Assembly (NCBI GenBank): GCA_945862215.1
Contig: CAMAXY010000006.1
Span: 1-64,000 of the forward strand
Length of the DNA: 64,000 nucleotides
From: Singulisphaera sp. GP187
GTDB taxonomy: Bacteria; Planctomycetota; Phycisphaerae; Phycisphaerales; SM1A02
Direction: 5' to 3'
Under the pieces are notes generated by a model. That model was given only the letters and a program-made list of their open reading frames with translations. It had not been told where the DNA came from and searched no databases. This document shows positions 48,198 to 58,741 of the stretch, one piece after another (the stretch's first letter is position 1; each line of letters opens with the position of its first letter). Both the position numbers and the translations under genes were made by a program.

Positions 48198-48959
48198 ATG
48201 AACTGCGCACCTTCCATCTTGGTTGCCATTCCTGCTCATAACGAGGAGAAATACATCGATCGCGTGTTGCCCCGCGTGTTGCAGTATCAATTGCCTGTCA
48301 TGGTTGTTGATGATGGCTCCTCGGATTCAACCGCCGCCCGTGCTGCAAAATGGCCGGTTGAACTGGTGCGAAAGCCTAAAAATTCTGGCTATGGCAGAGT
48401 CATGCAAGACATCTTCGCCTGGTCGACGATGCGTGGATTCGACTGGGTCATCACCATGGACTGCGATGAGCAACACGAGCCTGCGTTTATCCCCGAGTTC
48501 ATCCGCGCAATCCAATCCAATGATGTTGATGTCATTTCTGGAAGTCGATACCTCCGCCATCACGAAAACGACACGGTCGCTCCTGCGGATCGAAGCGAAA
48601 TCAATCGCACATTGACTTTGGAAATCAATCAATATCTTGATGGAGCATTTGAGTCCCCATTGACTGATTCATTCTGCGGATTCAAGGCATACCGTTCTGC
48701 TGCGTGTCATGCACTTCAACTGAACGCGAATGGATACGAGTTCCCGATGCAATTTTGGGTCCAAGCAGCTGCGAATCGACTGCGTGTGCGGGAAATTGCT
48801 GTTCCAAAGATCTATCTCGATCCCAATCGGACTTTTGGAAATGGACTCGATGATCCAGATCGCAGACTTTCTGTGTACCGAGACACGTTGCTGCATGAAC
48901 TGGAACGATGTCATGGAAGATTGGCTTATCTTCGCCGCTCAGTTTGTCCGCGTGCGTGA
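48198..48959 (+). CDS. Glycosyltransferase family 2
   Basis: ILVAIPAHNEEKYIDRVLPRVL...VMVVDDGSSDSTAARAA...WVITMDCDEQHEP. Confidence 0.9.
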   Translation: MNCAPSILVAIPAHNEEKYIDRVLPRVLQYQLPVMVVDDGSSDSTAARAAKWPVELVRKPKNSGYGRVMQDIFAWSTMRGFDWVITMDCDEQHEPAFIPEFIRAIQSNDVDVISGSRYLRHHENDTVAPADRSEINRTLTLEINQYLDGAFESPLTDSFCGFKAYRSAACHALQLNANGYEFPMQFWVQAAANRLRVREIAVPKIYLDPNRTFGNGLDDPDRRLSVYRDTLLHELERCHGRLAYLRRSVCPRA

Positions 48960-48989
48960 TTCTTCGATTCTGAGAATAGACTCTTCGAA

Positions 48990-50360
48990 TTGGAAAACAG
49001 TTTGAAATCAGTCGAGGTGCATTTGCCTGCAGAGGGCTCGAAAGAGAAAGAGCTTTCTCCGCTTGCATCCAAACTTCGCAGTCAACTTCGTGACTCTCTT
49101 AAAATTCCTGCGGGATTTGTTGCAGGAACTGGACACCAGCCGATCTCTTTGCACTGTGGATTACTTGCGAAATTCATCGCTGCTTCGAGCGTTGCGAAAG
49201 CGCACGGACCCCAAAGTTGCTGGGTTCATTTTCTCAGCGATCAAGATGTTGTGGATCCATTTCGCATGGATCTTCCAATCCGTGAACGAAATGGGAGCGT
49301 ACGTAGGACTTCTTTGCGACTTGCCATCGAACAAACGCAATTTGCTCGCGATGCTGTGCCATTCGCCAGTCCGTCGCAAATCCCTCGTCGCCCTGATGCC
49401 GAAACACTTGCATCCCCCGCTGCATCACATGCGTTAGACCAAGTGATCACAGCAATACAAGATGCCTGCGATTCTCCAAACGCTGGGGTTCAAATGGCAC
49501 GAGCGATGATGCAATGCGCAAATCGTTGGGTGAATCCACCATGTGCGATAGTGGAGAGCCGAACGCTATTGGCATGCGATGCTGCGAGATCACTCTTGCA
49601 GAGAATGTTTACTGCGCCAGAAAAATGCGCGGCGAGTTTTAATGCTGCGCTGAAAATCGATCCGCGTTCTGCACGCCCTCTGCGAGAAAATGGCTCGCGC
49701 AGCGAAGTGCCATTGTGGGGAGTGCGTGCGGATGGTTGCCGCGAACGACTGGATGCGGCTGAAGCGCAACGCCGTTTCGAAAATGGATTTCCGCTTCTTC
49801 CGAGGGCATTTCTCGCATCAGGACTGATGCGCCTGACTTGCGATCTTTTTTTTCACGGAACGGGTGGAGTGCGATACGAACGCGTTGGCGATCGCTGGTG
49901 GCAAGATTTTCTCGACATCGAATTGCCTGAATTCGGTTTTGCAACTGCGACCGTCGTTCCATTTGCAAGCGACCTTGGAATACATTTCGATACCAACGCA
50001 CTGCAGCAACCATCATGGCGACAAGCTTGGTGGGATCCAACACGACTTGATCGAGACAATAAAGAATCGCCTGCAATGATCGAACCAAATCGCGTTGTAC
50101 TCCTGAAGGAAATTCAAGACGCACCACGCAAATCAACCCAACGCCGCGCTGCATATCGAGCGCTCTGCGATCACATCAACGCGTTGCGCAAAATCAAAAG
50201 TACGGAATTGACATCGCTCGAAAACGGGGAAAAACAGAGCAAGTCCATTCGTGCACAAATCGCACTTGCCAACGATCGGACATGGCCATTTGTGTTGATG
50301 AGAGAAGCAACCATCGATTCGATGGCGAATTCCATTCGCAATCACATCGGTCAACGTTGA
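48990..50360 (+). CDS. Hypothetical protein, weak BshC-like N-terminal resemblance
   Basis: 456 aa (TTG start); GTGHQPISLHCGLLAKFIAASSVA and FFHGTGGVRYERVGDRWW motifs. Confidence 0.55.
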   Translation: MENSLKSVEVHLPAEGSKEKELSPLASKLRSQLRDSLKIPAGFVAGTGHQPISLHCGLLAKFIAASSVAKAHGPQSCWVHFLSDQDVVDPFRMDLPIRERNGSVRRTSLRLAIEQTQFARDAVPFASPSQIPRRPDAETLASPAASHALDQVITAIQDACDSPNAGVQMARAMMQCANRWVNPPCAIVESRTLLACDAARSLLQRMFTAPEKCAASFNAALKIDPRSARPLRENGSRSEVPLWGVRADGCRERLDAAEAQRRFENGFPLLPRAFLASGLMRLTCDLFFHGTGGVRYERVGDRWWQDFLDIELPEFGFATATVVPFASDLGIHFDTNALQQPSWRQAWWDPTRLDRDNKESPAMIEPNRVVLLKEIQDAPRKSTQRRAAYRALCDHINALRKIKSTELTSLENGEKQSKSIRAQIALANDRTWPFVLMREATIDSMANSIRNHIGQR

Positions 50361-51383
50361 TCAGGATTGCAACGCAACATCAGTGTGGGAATCCACTGGA
50401 TTGAGTGGATCTGGCCGATACATTCTTGAATCCAAACTCCAGATGCGCTCGGTAAATTCGGCATTCCCAGCATGTAACCGTTCGCGTGCTACTGCATGAA
50501 TGGAAATGGTTGTTTTCGCTTCAAGATTATCCAGGAGCGCAACGAAAATAGCTTCTGGAGTCGAAGGCAATTTTGCTGCGCCATGTTCCAATTGTCCATG
50601 ATGCGAAATCAGAATGTGCTGAAGAACCGTCACAACTTCGTTTGAAAGTCGAATGCCGCTACTGCGAGCAGCCATCGCCGCTTTCAGTTGCAGCCAAATG
50701 GCGCCACGCACCAGATGTCCAATCAATTGACCATCCATTGTGTAATTGAAACCTTTTTCCCATTCCAGTTCGACGGTCTTGCCAAGATCATGCAGGAAAA
50801 GCCCTAGCAAAACGATGTCTCGATTCAACTCTGGATAAAGCGGCAACATGCGATCGGCAAGATGCATCAGTTGGTTCGTGTGTTCGAGCAATCCACCGAT
50901 CCATGCATGATGCACATTCGTTGCGGCGGGCGCGTGCCGAAATGCTGCCATCATTGGTTCGTCTGTCAGATATGCGTCGGCAAGAGCACGCATTCCAGGA
51001 TCGTTCATTGAATGCAGAAGTGTGCTCACTCCGCTGAACATCTCAGCGATATTTTTGCGGGTCGTTGGCAAGAGCGACACCAAGTCTTCAGCACTCACCT
51101 CAACGCCTTGAATCTGATCGAGAACAATTTGATTCTGACCGTTATAAAGTTCGACGCGACCGACGACTCGTGCATATCCAGTTGCGCTCACATCTTGCAA
51201 ATGCGATTCTTCGAATGTCCACTTTCGTGCCGCGGCTTCGCCAGTCGCATCTCGAATAAGCGCCTTGAAGTAGCACTTTCCCCCACGAGTCACAGCTGTT
51301 TGCGGATTGACGAGGCTATAAATCCCATCGACAAATGCGCCGACTTTAAGATCTCGAATATTGATATGCGGTTGAGAATTCAT
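50361..51383 (-). CDS. YhaM-like OB-fold/HD-domain 3'-5' exoribonuclease
   Basis: OB-fold followed by HHAWIGGLLEHTNQLMHLAD...LGLFLHDLGKTVEL and HHGQLEHGA. Confidence 0.85.
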   Translation of the reverse strand: MNSQPHINIRDLKVGAFVDGIYSLVNPQTAVTRGGKCYFKALIRDATGEAAARKWTFEESHLQDVSATGYARVVGRVELYNGQNQIVLDQIQGVEVSAEDLVSLLPTTRKNIAEMFSGVSTLLHSMNDPGMRALADAYLTDEPMMAAFRHAPAATNVHHAWIGGLLEHTNQLMHLADRMLPLYPELNRDIVLLGLFLHDLGKTVELEWEKGFNYTMDGQLIGHLVRGAIWLQLKAAMAARSSGIRLSNEVVTVLQHILISHHGQLEHGAAKLPSTPEAIFVALLDNLEAKTTISIHAVARERLHAGNAEFTERIWSLDSRMYRPDPLNPVDSHTDVALQS

Positions 51384-51446
51384 AGCGTGTCCTTTCAATG
51401 GGGATGAGTCTATAGCCGAGTCTGCTTTGTATGTTCGAAAGCAGTT

Positions 51447-52397
51447 TTATTCATTCGTTCGTAAATCATCCAAGACACTTGGGATTTCATCGCAGAGTTC
51501 TGTGGCAAGCAGGCCAGCTTCGCCAAGACGTGCGCTCCACGATCGGGCTGCGAGTCCGTGAATTGCGACTCCTAATCTTGCACAGTCAAAGAGAAACATG
51601 CGATGTGGTGGACGCGCAAACTGCGCAGCGATTGATCCAATAATTCCAGCGAGTGCATCGCCAGTTCCACCAGTCGCAAGCGCGGCGTTTCCGGCGCGCG
51701 CGGACCATTGATGCACACCATCGCTGACCACCGTTCGTGCGCCTTTGAGAACAACAACGCATCCAATTCTTCCCGCAAGCGCAGCTGCCGCGGCACCTCG
51801 ACGAGCCTCATCTGTAGCCGCAGTCGGATCGAGATCGAGTGATTCCGCCAAGCGCTGGTATTCACCAGGATGCGGAGTCAGTATCACCGAAGCATCGCGA
51901 ATGTCTCGAGGAAAATCAGTTAAACGAGAGAGCGCGTTGAGACCATCTGCATCAATGATCAGCGGACAACGGACGTGGCTCAACATACGCACAACGATTT
52001 GATCGATCGCAAATCCATCACCAAGTGCAGGACCGAGGACGACCGATTGAACACGATTCAGAATGGGATCGAGTAATTCCGCGCATTCGCAAGGAAGAAG
52101 CGCTCCATGCGAATCAATAGGAAGCGCATGTGCTGTTGCACTTTCCAAAGCGACGAGTGCTGATGCGGCGAGCGGTTCGGGAACAGCCAACTCCGCAAGT
52201 CCGCAACCCGTTCGTAGAGCAGCACGAGCTGCGATAACAGGTCCACCAAGCATCACTCTAGGAAGCTTTGCGCAACCACCGATGACAAGAACTGTTCCAA
52301 ATGTTCCTTTATGACCACGCGCATCTCGCACAGGAAGTGCGGGACATGGCGACGTGTCGTAGCCACATTCTGCTTCGATGCGCTCATCGATCGACAT
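51447..52397 (-). CDS. ADP/ATP-dependent NAD(P)H-hydrate dehydratase
   Basis: GHKGTFGTVLVIGGCAKLPRVMLGGPVIAARAALRTGCG; TPHPGEYQRL; ATGGTGDALAGIIGS; start trimmed to MSIDERIEAECG. Confidence 0.9.
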   Translation of the reverse strand: MSIDERIEAECGYDTSPCPALPVRDARGHKGTFGTVLVIGGCAKLPRVMLGGPVIAARAALRTGCGLAELAVPEPLAASALVALESATAHALPIDSHGALLPCECAELLDPILNRVQSVVLGPALGDGFAIDQIVVRMLSHVRCPLIIDADGLNALSRLTDFPRDIRDASVILTPHPGEYQRLAESLDLDPTAATDEARRGAAAAALAGRIGCVVVLKGARTVVSDGVHQWSARAGNAALATGGTGDALAGIIGSIAAQFARPPHRMFLFDCARLGVAIHGLAARSWSARLGEAGLLATELCDEIPSVLDDLRTNE

Positions 52398-53925
52398 GAA
52401 CAACCTCAATAGAAACATTTCCCATTGTCGACAGCAAACTGGAGAAATCTGCGTCGAGTTGCGCATCGTCCTGTGCGCTAGTCGCCAGCAGCAGATGGCC
52501 TGGATGAAAGGAGCGTGAAGAAAGCGTTGCATCCAGATCGATCCATGCACCATCCACCTGCGCCTGAGTCCACATATGCCAAGCGAAAACATCTCGTTTT
52601 CCCGCGAATTCTTCTGCATAAACCATTCCGCTTGCAACCCGCGAAGGAATGCCTTGCGCTCGAAGCAATGCAGCCAAGAGAACCGCGTGCTCGGAACAAT
52701 CTCCGGCTTTCGATTGAGCGACTGCACTTGCTCCTGCAAATGCTGTCGCGAGATCTTTGTGAATAATAAATCGCATCACGAATGCACGAAGCGCTTCGGC
52801 ACGATCTGCAACTGGCGAAGTTTCATTCAGCCGAGCAGATGACACTGCCCGAAGAGCGAGATCGATTACAGCAGGATCCTTTGCATCGATCAAGATGCTT
52901 GACGCGAGATATCGAGCGTCGGCAAGTTCCTCTGCCGTCACAAGCGAAGTGCGACCCACGTCGATATCGACGAAAAGTCCCCCAGCTGAATTTGTTTCAA
53001 AACGCTGCGCGCCAGATGCAGGGAATACAAGTGCATCTCCATTGGTTGAACGCACCGCAATTCTTGCGTGGCGTGCAGTCAACAATTCTGGCGAAGGCTT
53101 CGCGAGCGAGACCATGCTGCGATCGATGAGATCAACTCCGCCAGTTGCGCTTGATCGTTTCGCTTGTGATTCACTGCATCGCAGCGCAATCATGTCGCCA
53201 ATCGCCATTTTCGTTCGGGAAAGAATGACTTCGCCATCGGCATCAACATCTTCCTCCGTTGGCATCGGCACAGCGCTATTCGTGGTGAGCCAACGAATTG
53301 TTTTCTTCGCTTCACCTTCTCCCATTCGCTTTGAGACCATATCGACGATTCGCAATCCACTCGATGGATCGACTGTGCGATAGGTGATTTCCGTGACTCC
53401 ATCCTTGCGGCGCGAGTTGACATTGCGCTCCACCTGTGCTGGAGTCCACCAAATGCCTTCGGGAGATGGCATCTTGCGCGACAAAGTGCGGCCTCCCGCT
53501 GTTTCATCGACTGCGACTTCTGTTTTAGAAAAGCGATAGATCGTGCGCGAAACTTCTGATCCAGATTCCTGCTGAACTTCGCATTCGATTGGTGTTCCAT
53601 CCGATGATTCGGTAAATTTCCAACCGACTCGAACGGTTGTCGAGGCGCCTGCTCTGCCCAAGGTCAGGCGAATCTCGTTGCTGGTTTGAATGCGATCGCC
53701 AAGAACTTCGAACTTTTCATGCATCCACCCACATTTTGTGCCGGCAATCGAAACCGTGAACCAGGAATCACGGGGGAAATTTTGCTCAGAAACTTGCCCA
53801 GAATTTTGCCCAGATTTTTGCGTCTGAACTGTTTGCGTTTTTCCATCTTCTGCAAATGCAGTCGAAGAAACCACAACCGCGCAGAGCGCGATCATGATTG
53901 CAATCAATCGCTCAAGTCGCAGCAT
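52384..53925 (-). CDS. Secreted transglutaminase-like domain protein
   Basis: Signal peptide; AGDCSEHAVLLAALLRAQGIPSRVASGMVYAEEF...FAWHMWTQAQVDGAWIDLDAT. Confidence 0.85.
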   Translation of the reverse strand: MLRLERLIAIMIALCAVVVSSTAFAEDGKTQTVQTQKSGQNSGQVSEQNFPRDSWFTVSIAGTKCGWMHEKFEVLGDRIQTSNEIRLTLGRAGASTTVRVGWKFTESSDGTPIECEVQQESGSEVSRTIYRFSKTEVAVDETAGGRTLSRKMPSPEGIWWTPAQVERNVNSRRKDGVTEITYRTVDPSSGLRIVDMVSKRMGEGEAKKTIRWLTTNSAVPMPTEEDVDADGEVILSRTKMAIGDMIALRCSESQAKRSSATGGVDLIDRSMVSLAKPSPELLTARHARIAVRSTNGDALVFPASGAQRFETNSAGGLFVDIDVGRTSLVTAEELADARYLASSILIDAKDPAVIDLALRAVSSARLNETSPVADRAEALRAFVMRFIIHKDLATAFAGASAVAQSKAGDCSEHAVLLAALLRAQGIPSRVASGMVYAEEFAGKRDVFAWHMWTQAQVDGAWIDLDATLSSRSFHPGHLLLATSAQDDAQLDADFSSLLSTMGNVSIEVVHVDR

Positions 53926-55495
53926 CTGCAGAACCTTCGGGGCGCATCAGAGGAAAGAGAATCACATCCCGAATCGATGGACTATCGGTCATCAGCATCA
54001 CAATGCGATCGATGCCCAGCCCCACTCCTCCAGCTGGCGGCATGCCAGTCCGAAGCGCTGTGATGAAATCTTCATCAAGCGTGCGCATGACCGCATCTTC
54101 TTCTTCGACGCCTTGCATCTGATCTGTGAACTTCGCAAGTTGAATATCAGGATCGTTCAGTTCGGTATACGCAGGCCCGACTTCCATGCCACCAATAAAA
54201 ATATCCCATCTCTCTGCAATTTCAGGGTTTTTTCGACTTGGACGAGTGAGTGGACTGATGGCACTTGGATAGTCCATCACAAATGTTGGGCGACATGGAT
54301 CGATCAATGCCTCTGCCTTGCGCTCGAATAGATCGTTCACCAGAAGCCAGTGATCGCGCGTCGCGGCATGTGCGAGATTCGCTGCAACTGCAGCTGCACG
54401 AACCTTCGCTTGATCGGTCATCGCAAATCCCATGGCGCGTTCGAAGAGATCGCCATATCGCACCTGCACAAACGGTCGGTGATAATCGATGCGCATTTCG
54501 CCCCAAGGCAAAATCGGACCTTCTTCCGCCCGTGCGCACCATCCCTTCGCAAGCGATTCGGTTGCACAATGATGAATCAGCGACTCAATCAGTTCGAGCA
54601 TCGTGCCATAATCGCCAAATGCTTCGTACGCTTCGAGTGCTGTGAATTCTGGATTGTGACTTCGGTCGACTCCCTCGTTGCGAAAATTTCGGTTGATCTC
54701 GAAGACCTTTGGAAGTCCGCCGACAAGCAACCGCTTCAGATACAACTCGGGCGCAATTCGCATAAAGAGCGGCATTCCAAGTGCATTGTGCGTTGTCACG
54801 AAAGGTCTCGCCGCAGCACCGCCAGCCACAGGATGCATCATCGGAGTCTCGACCTCTAGGAATCCACGGGTTTCCATGAAATGTCGGATCGCGCTGACAA
54901 TGTACGAACGCGCCTGAAATGTTTTGATGGTCTGCGGATTTGCAAACATATCCACATACCGTCGGCGATATCGCAATTCCGTATCTTCCAAGCCATGCCA
55001 CTTCGATGGCGGCGGTTCGAGATTCTTCGACTGAATCGATAACTGCTTTGCCCAAACACAAATCTCGCCTTTCTTCGTCTGTCCGATCCGACCCTCGGCG
55101 GAAATAATGTCGCCATAATCCAGTGCTTTGGCGACCTCGAAGTCAATGGCGGACATCGCAGACTTGGAAACGCTGATCTGCAAATCGCCGGAAGCATCGC
55201 GCAAACCGATGAAAATTATTTTTCCCATATCGCGGTGCTGAACAATTCGGCCAGCAACAATGACCACTGCGCGGTTGTCCGCAACGACTGCATCTGGATT
55301 TTCCTTCAAGACAGCGCTTGCAGCGTCATAGGCAGCGTGCGCCGAAGCATCGAATTGCGCGCGTGCGGCAGAAAGAGTGACATTTCCATCCAAACGATTT
55401 CCAAAGGGTTCTACGCCGAGTTCGGATTTGAGTCGCTCGAGCTTGACACGACGCGCTGCGATCAATTCTGAAGATGATGGCTCTGCATTCTGCAT
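53912..55495 (-). CDS. lysS: Lysyl-tRNA synthetase (class II)
   Basis: FLEVETPMMHPVAGGAAARPFVTTHNAL, FEINRNFRNEGVDRSHNPEFTALEAYEAF, GLGIDRIVMLMTD. Confidence 0.95.
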   Translation of the reverse strand: MQNAEPSSSELIAARRVKLERLKSELGVEPFGNRLDGNVTLSAARAQFDASAHAAYDAASAVLKENPDAVVADNRAVVIVAGRIVQHRDMGKIIFIGLRDASGDLQISVSKSAMSAIDFEVAKALDYGDIISAEGRIGQTKKGEICVWAKQLSIQSKNLEPPPSKWHGLEDTELRYRRRYVDMFANPQTIKTFQARSYIVSAIRHFMETRGFLEVETPMMHPVAGGAAARPFVTTHNALGMPLFMRIAPELYLKRLLVGGLPKVFEINRNFRNEGVDRSHNPEFTALEAYEAFGDYGTMLELIESLIHHCATESLAKGWCARAEEGPILPWGEMRIDYHRPFVQVRYGDLFERAMGFAMTDQAKVRAAAVAANLAHAATRDHWLLVNDLFERKAEALIDPCRPTFVMDYPSAISPLTRPSRKNPEIAERWDIFIGGMEVGPAYTELNDPDIQLAKFTDQMQGVEEEDAVMRTLDEDFITALRTGMPPAGGVGLGIDRIVMLMTDSPSIRDVILFPLMRPEGSADAAT

Positions 55496-55549
55496 CGTGC
55501 GATGATAATCAAGAGAGCGCAAGATCATTCGTCGGGGTACAGTCTCGAC

Positions 55550-56672
55550 ATGTATTTCGAAACCCATCAGCCAGTTCTCGACGATCTTCAGGCGCGGATT
55601 TTAGCCATCCGCGACTCTCTTTAACTACCCAGACAAGGTCTCACAACGCGCACGACTTGAAGCTCTCATGGGTGAGGGCGACTTCTGGAACGATCAGAAA
55701 CGAGCACAGAAAGCCATTTCTGATCTGAAGGTCATTCGAGCGATGCTCGATCCACTTGAAGAACTCGTCAAAGGTCACGAAGATGCAACTGTCGGACTCG
55801 AACTTGCACGCGAGGCCAACGATCGAGAAATGCTTATCGAAGTGGACACCAGTCTCCATGCACTGATGGCGCGAATGCAGCGCGTGGAATTGCAAAGTCT
55901 CTTGTCGGAGCGTCACGATCATCGACACTGCTTCTTTGCGATTCAAGCAGGCGTCGGCGGAACTGAAGCAAATGATTGGGCACAGATGCTCGAGCGTATG
56001 TATTTGTATTACTGGGAATCGATGGGATTCAAAGTGGAAGAAATGAGTCGCACGCACGGAACCGAAACTGGTATCGCGGAAGTCTCGTATGCGATTCGCG
56101 GTCCATTCGCATTTGGCTATTCATCGTGCGAATCAGGATCACACCGACTTGCACGCGTATCGCCCTTCAACGCAGAAGGCAAGCGACAGACTTCCTTTGC
56201 AACAGTCGATGTCACTCCAGAATTTGACGAATCAGAAATCGAAATTCCAGATCGCGACTTGGAAATTGTTGCGTTCGTTCGGGCGAGCGGACCTGGCGGG
56301 CAGAATGTCAATAAGGTTGCATCTGCGATTCGAGTTGTGCATATTCCCACGGGAATTCAGGTCGTTGCCAACACATTTCGAGATCAATCACAGAATCGAA
56401 AGCAAGCGCTTGCTGTGTTGATGTCGAAGTTGGAGCAGATTGCTCAAGAAAAACGCGACGCAGAAATTTCCGAAGCCAAAGGCGGCAAGGTCGAGCGCGG
56501 ATGGGGAACGCAGATTCGTTCCTATGTTTTTTATGACAACCGAGTGAAGGATCACCGTACGAACTATGAAGAGCCAAATCCTCAAAATGTTCTCAACGGA
56601 CACTTGAGTGCCTTCGTCGATGCCGAATTGAAGCGGCGTCGACGCGAGCGTGATGGCGTGCAAGCGGAATAA
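55550..56672 (+). CDS. prfB: Peptide chain release factor 2, requiring a +1 programmed frameshift at CTT TAA C (55619-55625)
   Basis: Zero frame MYFETHQPVLDDLQARILAIRDSL* then +1 frame NYPDKVSQRARLEALMGEGDFWND...; GGQ motif and RF2 SPF tripeptide. Confidence 0.92.
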
Positions 56673-56676
56673 AAAT

Positions 56677-58716
56677 ATGAATATTCATCCAGCTAAAATT
56701 CGCTTTGTTGACTTCGGTCGAATCGTCTGTAACGGAGACGAAGCATTTCGTCGTGAGTGGCTCGTCACGAATGGAATTGGCGGCTATGCCTCCGGGACAG
56801 TCGGAGGTGTACGCACGCGGAAATATCACGCGACGCTCATCGCAGCAACGACGCCCCCCGCCGTTCGCACCTTTCTCCTTGGAGAAACTTCGCCAACCGC
56901 CACGTATCGCGGCGTTCATTATCCGCTCAGTTCAAATCAATGGAAAGATGGATCAATCTCGCCACAGGGACACATTCGGCTTCAGAGATTTCATTTTGAG
57001 AATCAGATTCCCGTTTGGCGTTGGTCGTTTTCTGATGCACTCTTGGAACGCAGAATCTTCATGATTCATGGCGAAAACACAGTGTGCCAACATTGGACGC
57101 TCGTGCAGGCATCAAGCCCAATCCAACTGCAATTCGAAGTGCTTGTTGACAATCGAAGCCATCATCAAATTGGCAGACTCGATGCGGCAACGCCAGTCCT
57201 TGAACGCGCACCGCGTGGAATCAGACTGAGTTGGCCACATGCAAATGCCGGCGAGGGCTCTGAACTTTTCGTGCAGTGCGACAAGTCGGTGCCAACGCCG
57301 ACCGGTGAATGGTGGAAGGATTTTCTTCTCACGCAAGAGCGCGATCGTGGATATGACGCCATCGATTGTCTTTGGAGTGCTGCCAAATTTGAAGTGGTAC
57401 TCGATCCAGGAACTTCAACGGACTTCACAGCATCAACCAAATCACAGAACCAACGTCCAGTCGGCGAGGCACTTCAGGCGGAACGATCTCGTGCTGAATC
57501 ACTCTTTGCCACTGCGCAAGTTGAGGACGACAAAACAGCGCTTCAACAATTGGTCCTTGCGGCAGACCAATTCATTGTCAAACGCAAGCGCAAAGGTCCG
57601 CAGGGTGAGGATGGAATTTCCATCATCGCAGGCTATCCATGGTTCGCTGATTGGAGCCGTGACGCAATGCTCTCTGTAGCCGGACTTTTGCTGGCGACTC
57701 GCAGAATTGCCGAAGCTCAGATATTGCTCTTGACATACGGCGATTATCTCGATGGCGGCATGCTGCCAAATCGTTTCCCTGATCATGATGGAGATGCACT
57801 GGAATACAACAGCGTTGACGCTCCGCTGCTGATGATCATCGCAACAGAAAAGGTTTTCGCTGCAGGAAAAGATGCTAAATGGCTCGCAGAAATGTGGCCA
57901 GGACTGCAATCAATTATTGCTGCATACACAAAGGGAACTCGGCATGGAATCAGCGTAGATCCCAAAGATGGGCTCGTGCGTGCTGGTGAAAATGGAATTC
58001 AGTTGACTTGGATGGATGCGAAGGTCGGCGATCGAGTCATCACTCCACGCCAAGGCAAACCGATTGAGATCAACGCATTCTGGTTCCAAGCACTGATGGC
58101 AATGAAAACCCTCGGAGCAGTGTTGAAGCAACCAACTGATGCGTACGAGCAAGCGGCGGCGCGCGTCCAAAATTCATTCGGCGCATTCTGGAATCACGAT
58201 CGATCATGTTGCCTCGACGTGATCGATGGACCAAATGGATCAGAAAATTTACTACGACCAAATCAACTCTTCGCATCGGCAATAACCCAAGGTCTCTTGC
58301 CACAAGGCCAACGCAAAGCAATCATCGATCTGTGTATGGCTCGACTCTGGACACCACAGGGACTTCGCACGCTCAGTCCAGATGATCCGGCGTATTGCGG
58401 AAACTATGGCGGTGATCCTGCATCGCGTGACGGTGCATATCACCAGGGAACAGCTTGGCCTTGGCTCTTTATGCCAATGGTTCAGACTCACTTTGGCATC
58501 TATAAAGATGCACAAGCAATTCAAGACTTTCTCTTCCCGTTTTTTAATCATCTGCGCGAGGCTGGGCTTGGTTCCGTCAGTGAAATTTTTTCCGGTGATG
58601 CACCACACCAACCGCAGGGATGCTTCGCACAAGCTTGGAGCGTCGCTGCGTTGCTTGAACTGATGGATTGGATGCGCGTCAATAACCAAACACCCGCAAG
58701 TATCTTGAATTTATAA
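56677..58716 (+). CDS. Glycogen debranching enzyme (amylo-alpha-1,6-glucosidase family)
   Basis: REWLVTNGIGGYASGTVGGVRTRKYHATLIA; GYPWFADWSRDAMLSVAGLLLATRR. Confidence 0.9.
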   Translation: MNIHPAKIRFVDFGRIVCNGDEAFRREWLVTNGIGGYASGTVGGVRTRKYHATLIAATTPPAVRTFLLGETSPTATYRGVHYPLSSNQWKDGSISPQGHIRLQRFHFENQIPVWRWSFSDALLERRIFMIHGENTVCQHWTLVQASSPIQLQFEVLVDNRSHHQIGRLDAATPVLERAPRGIRLSWPHANAGEGSELFVQCDKSVPTPTGEWWKDFLLTQERDRGYDAIDCLWSAAKFEVVLDPGTSTDFTASTKSQNQRPVGEALQAERSRAESLFATAQVEDDKTALQQLVLAADQFIVKRKRKGPQGEDGISIIAGYPWFADWSRDAMLSVAGLLLATRRIAEAQILLLTYGDYLDGGMLPNRFPDHDGDALEYNSVDAPLLMIIATEKVFAAGKDAKWLAEMWPGLQSIIAAYTKGTRHGISVDPKDGLVRAGENGIQLTWMDAKVGDRVITPRQGKPIEINAFWFQALMAMKTLGAVLKQPTDAYEQAAARVQNSFGAFWNHDRSCCLDVIDGPNGSENLLRPNQLFASAITQGLLPQGQRKAIIDLCMARLWTPQGLRTLSPDDPAYCGNYGGDPASRDGAYHQGTAWPWLFMPMVQTHFGIYKDAQAIQDFLFPFFNHLREAGLGSVSEIFSGDAPHQPQGCFAQAWSVAALLELMDWMRVNNQTPASILNL

Positions 58717-58741
58717 TTGGTCAACCGACACGAGTAAAAAT

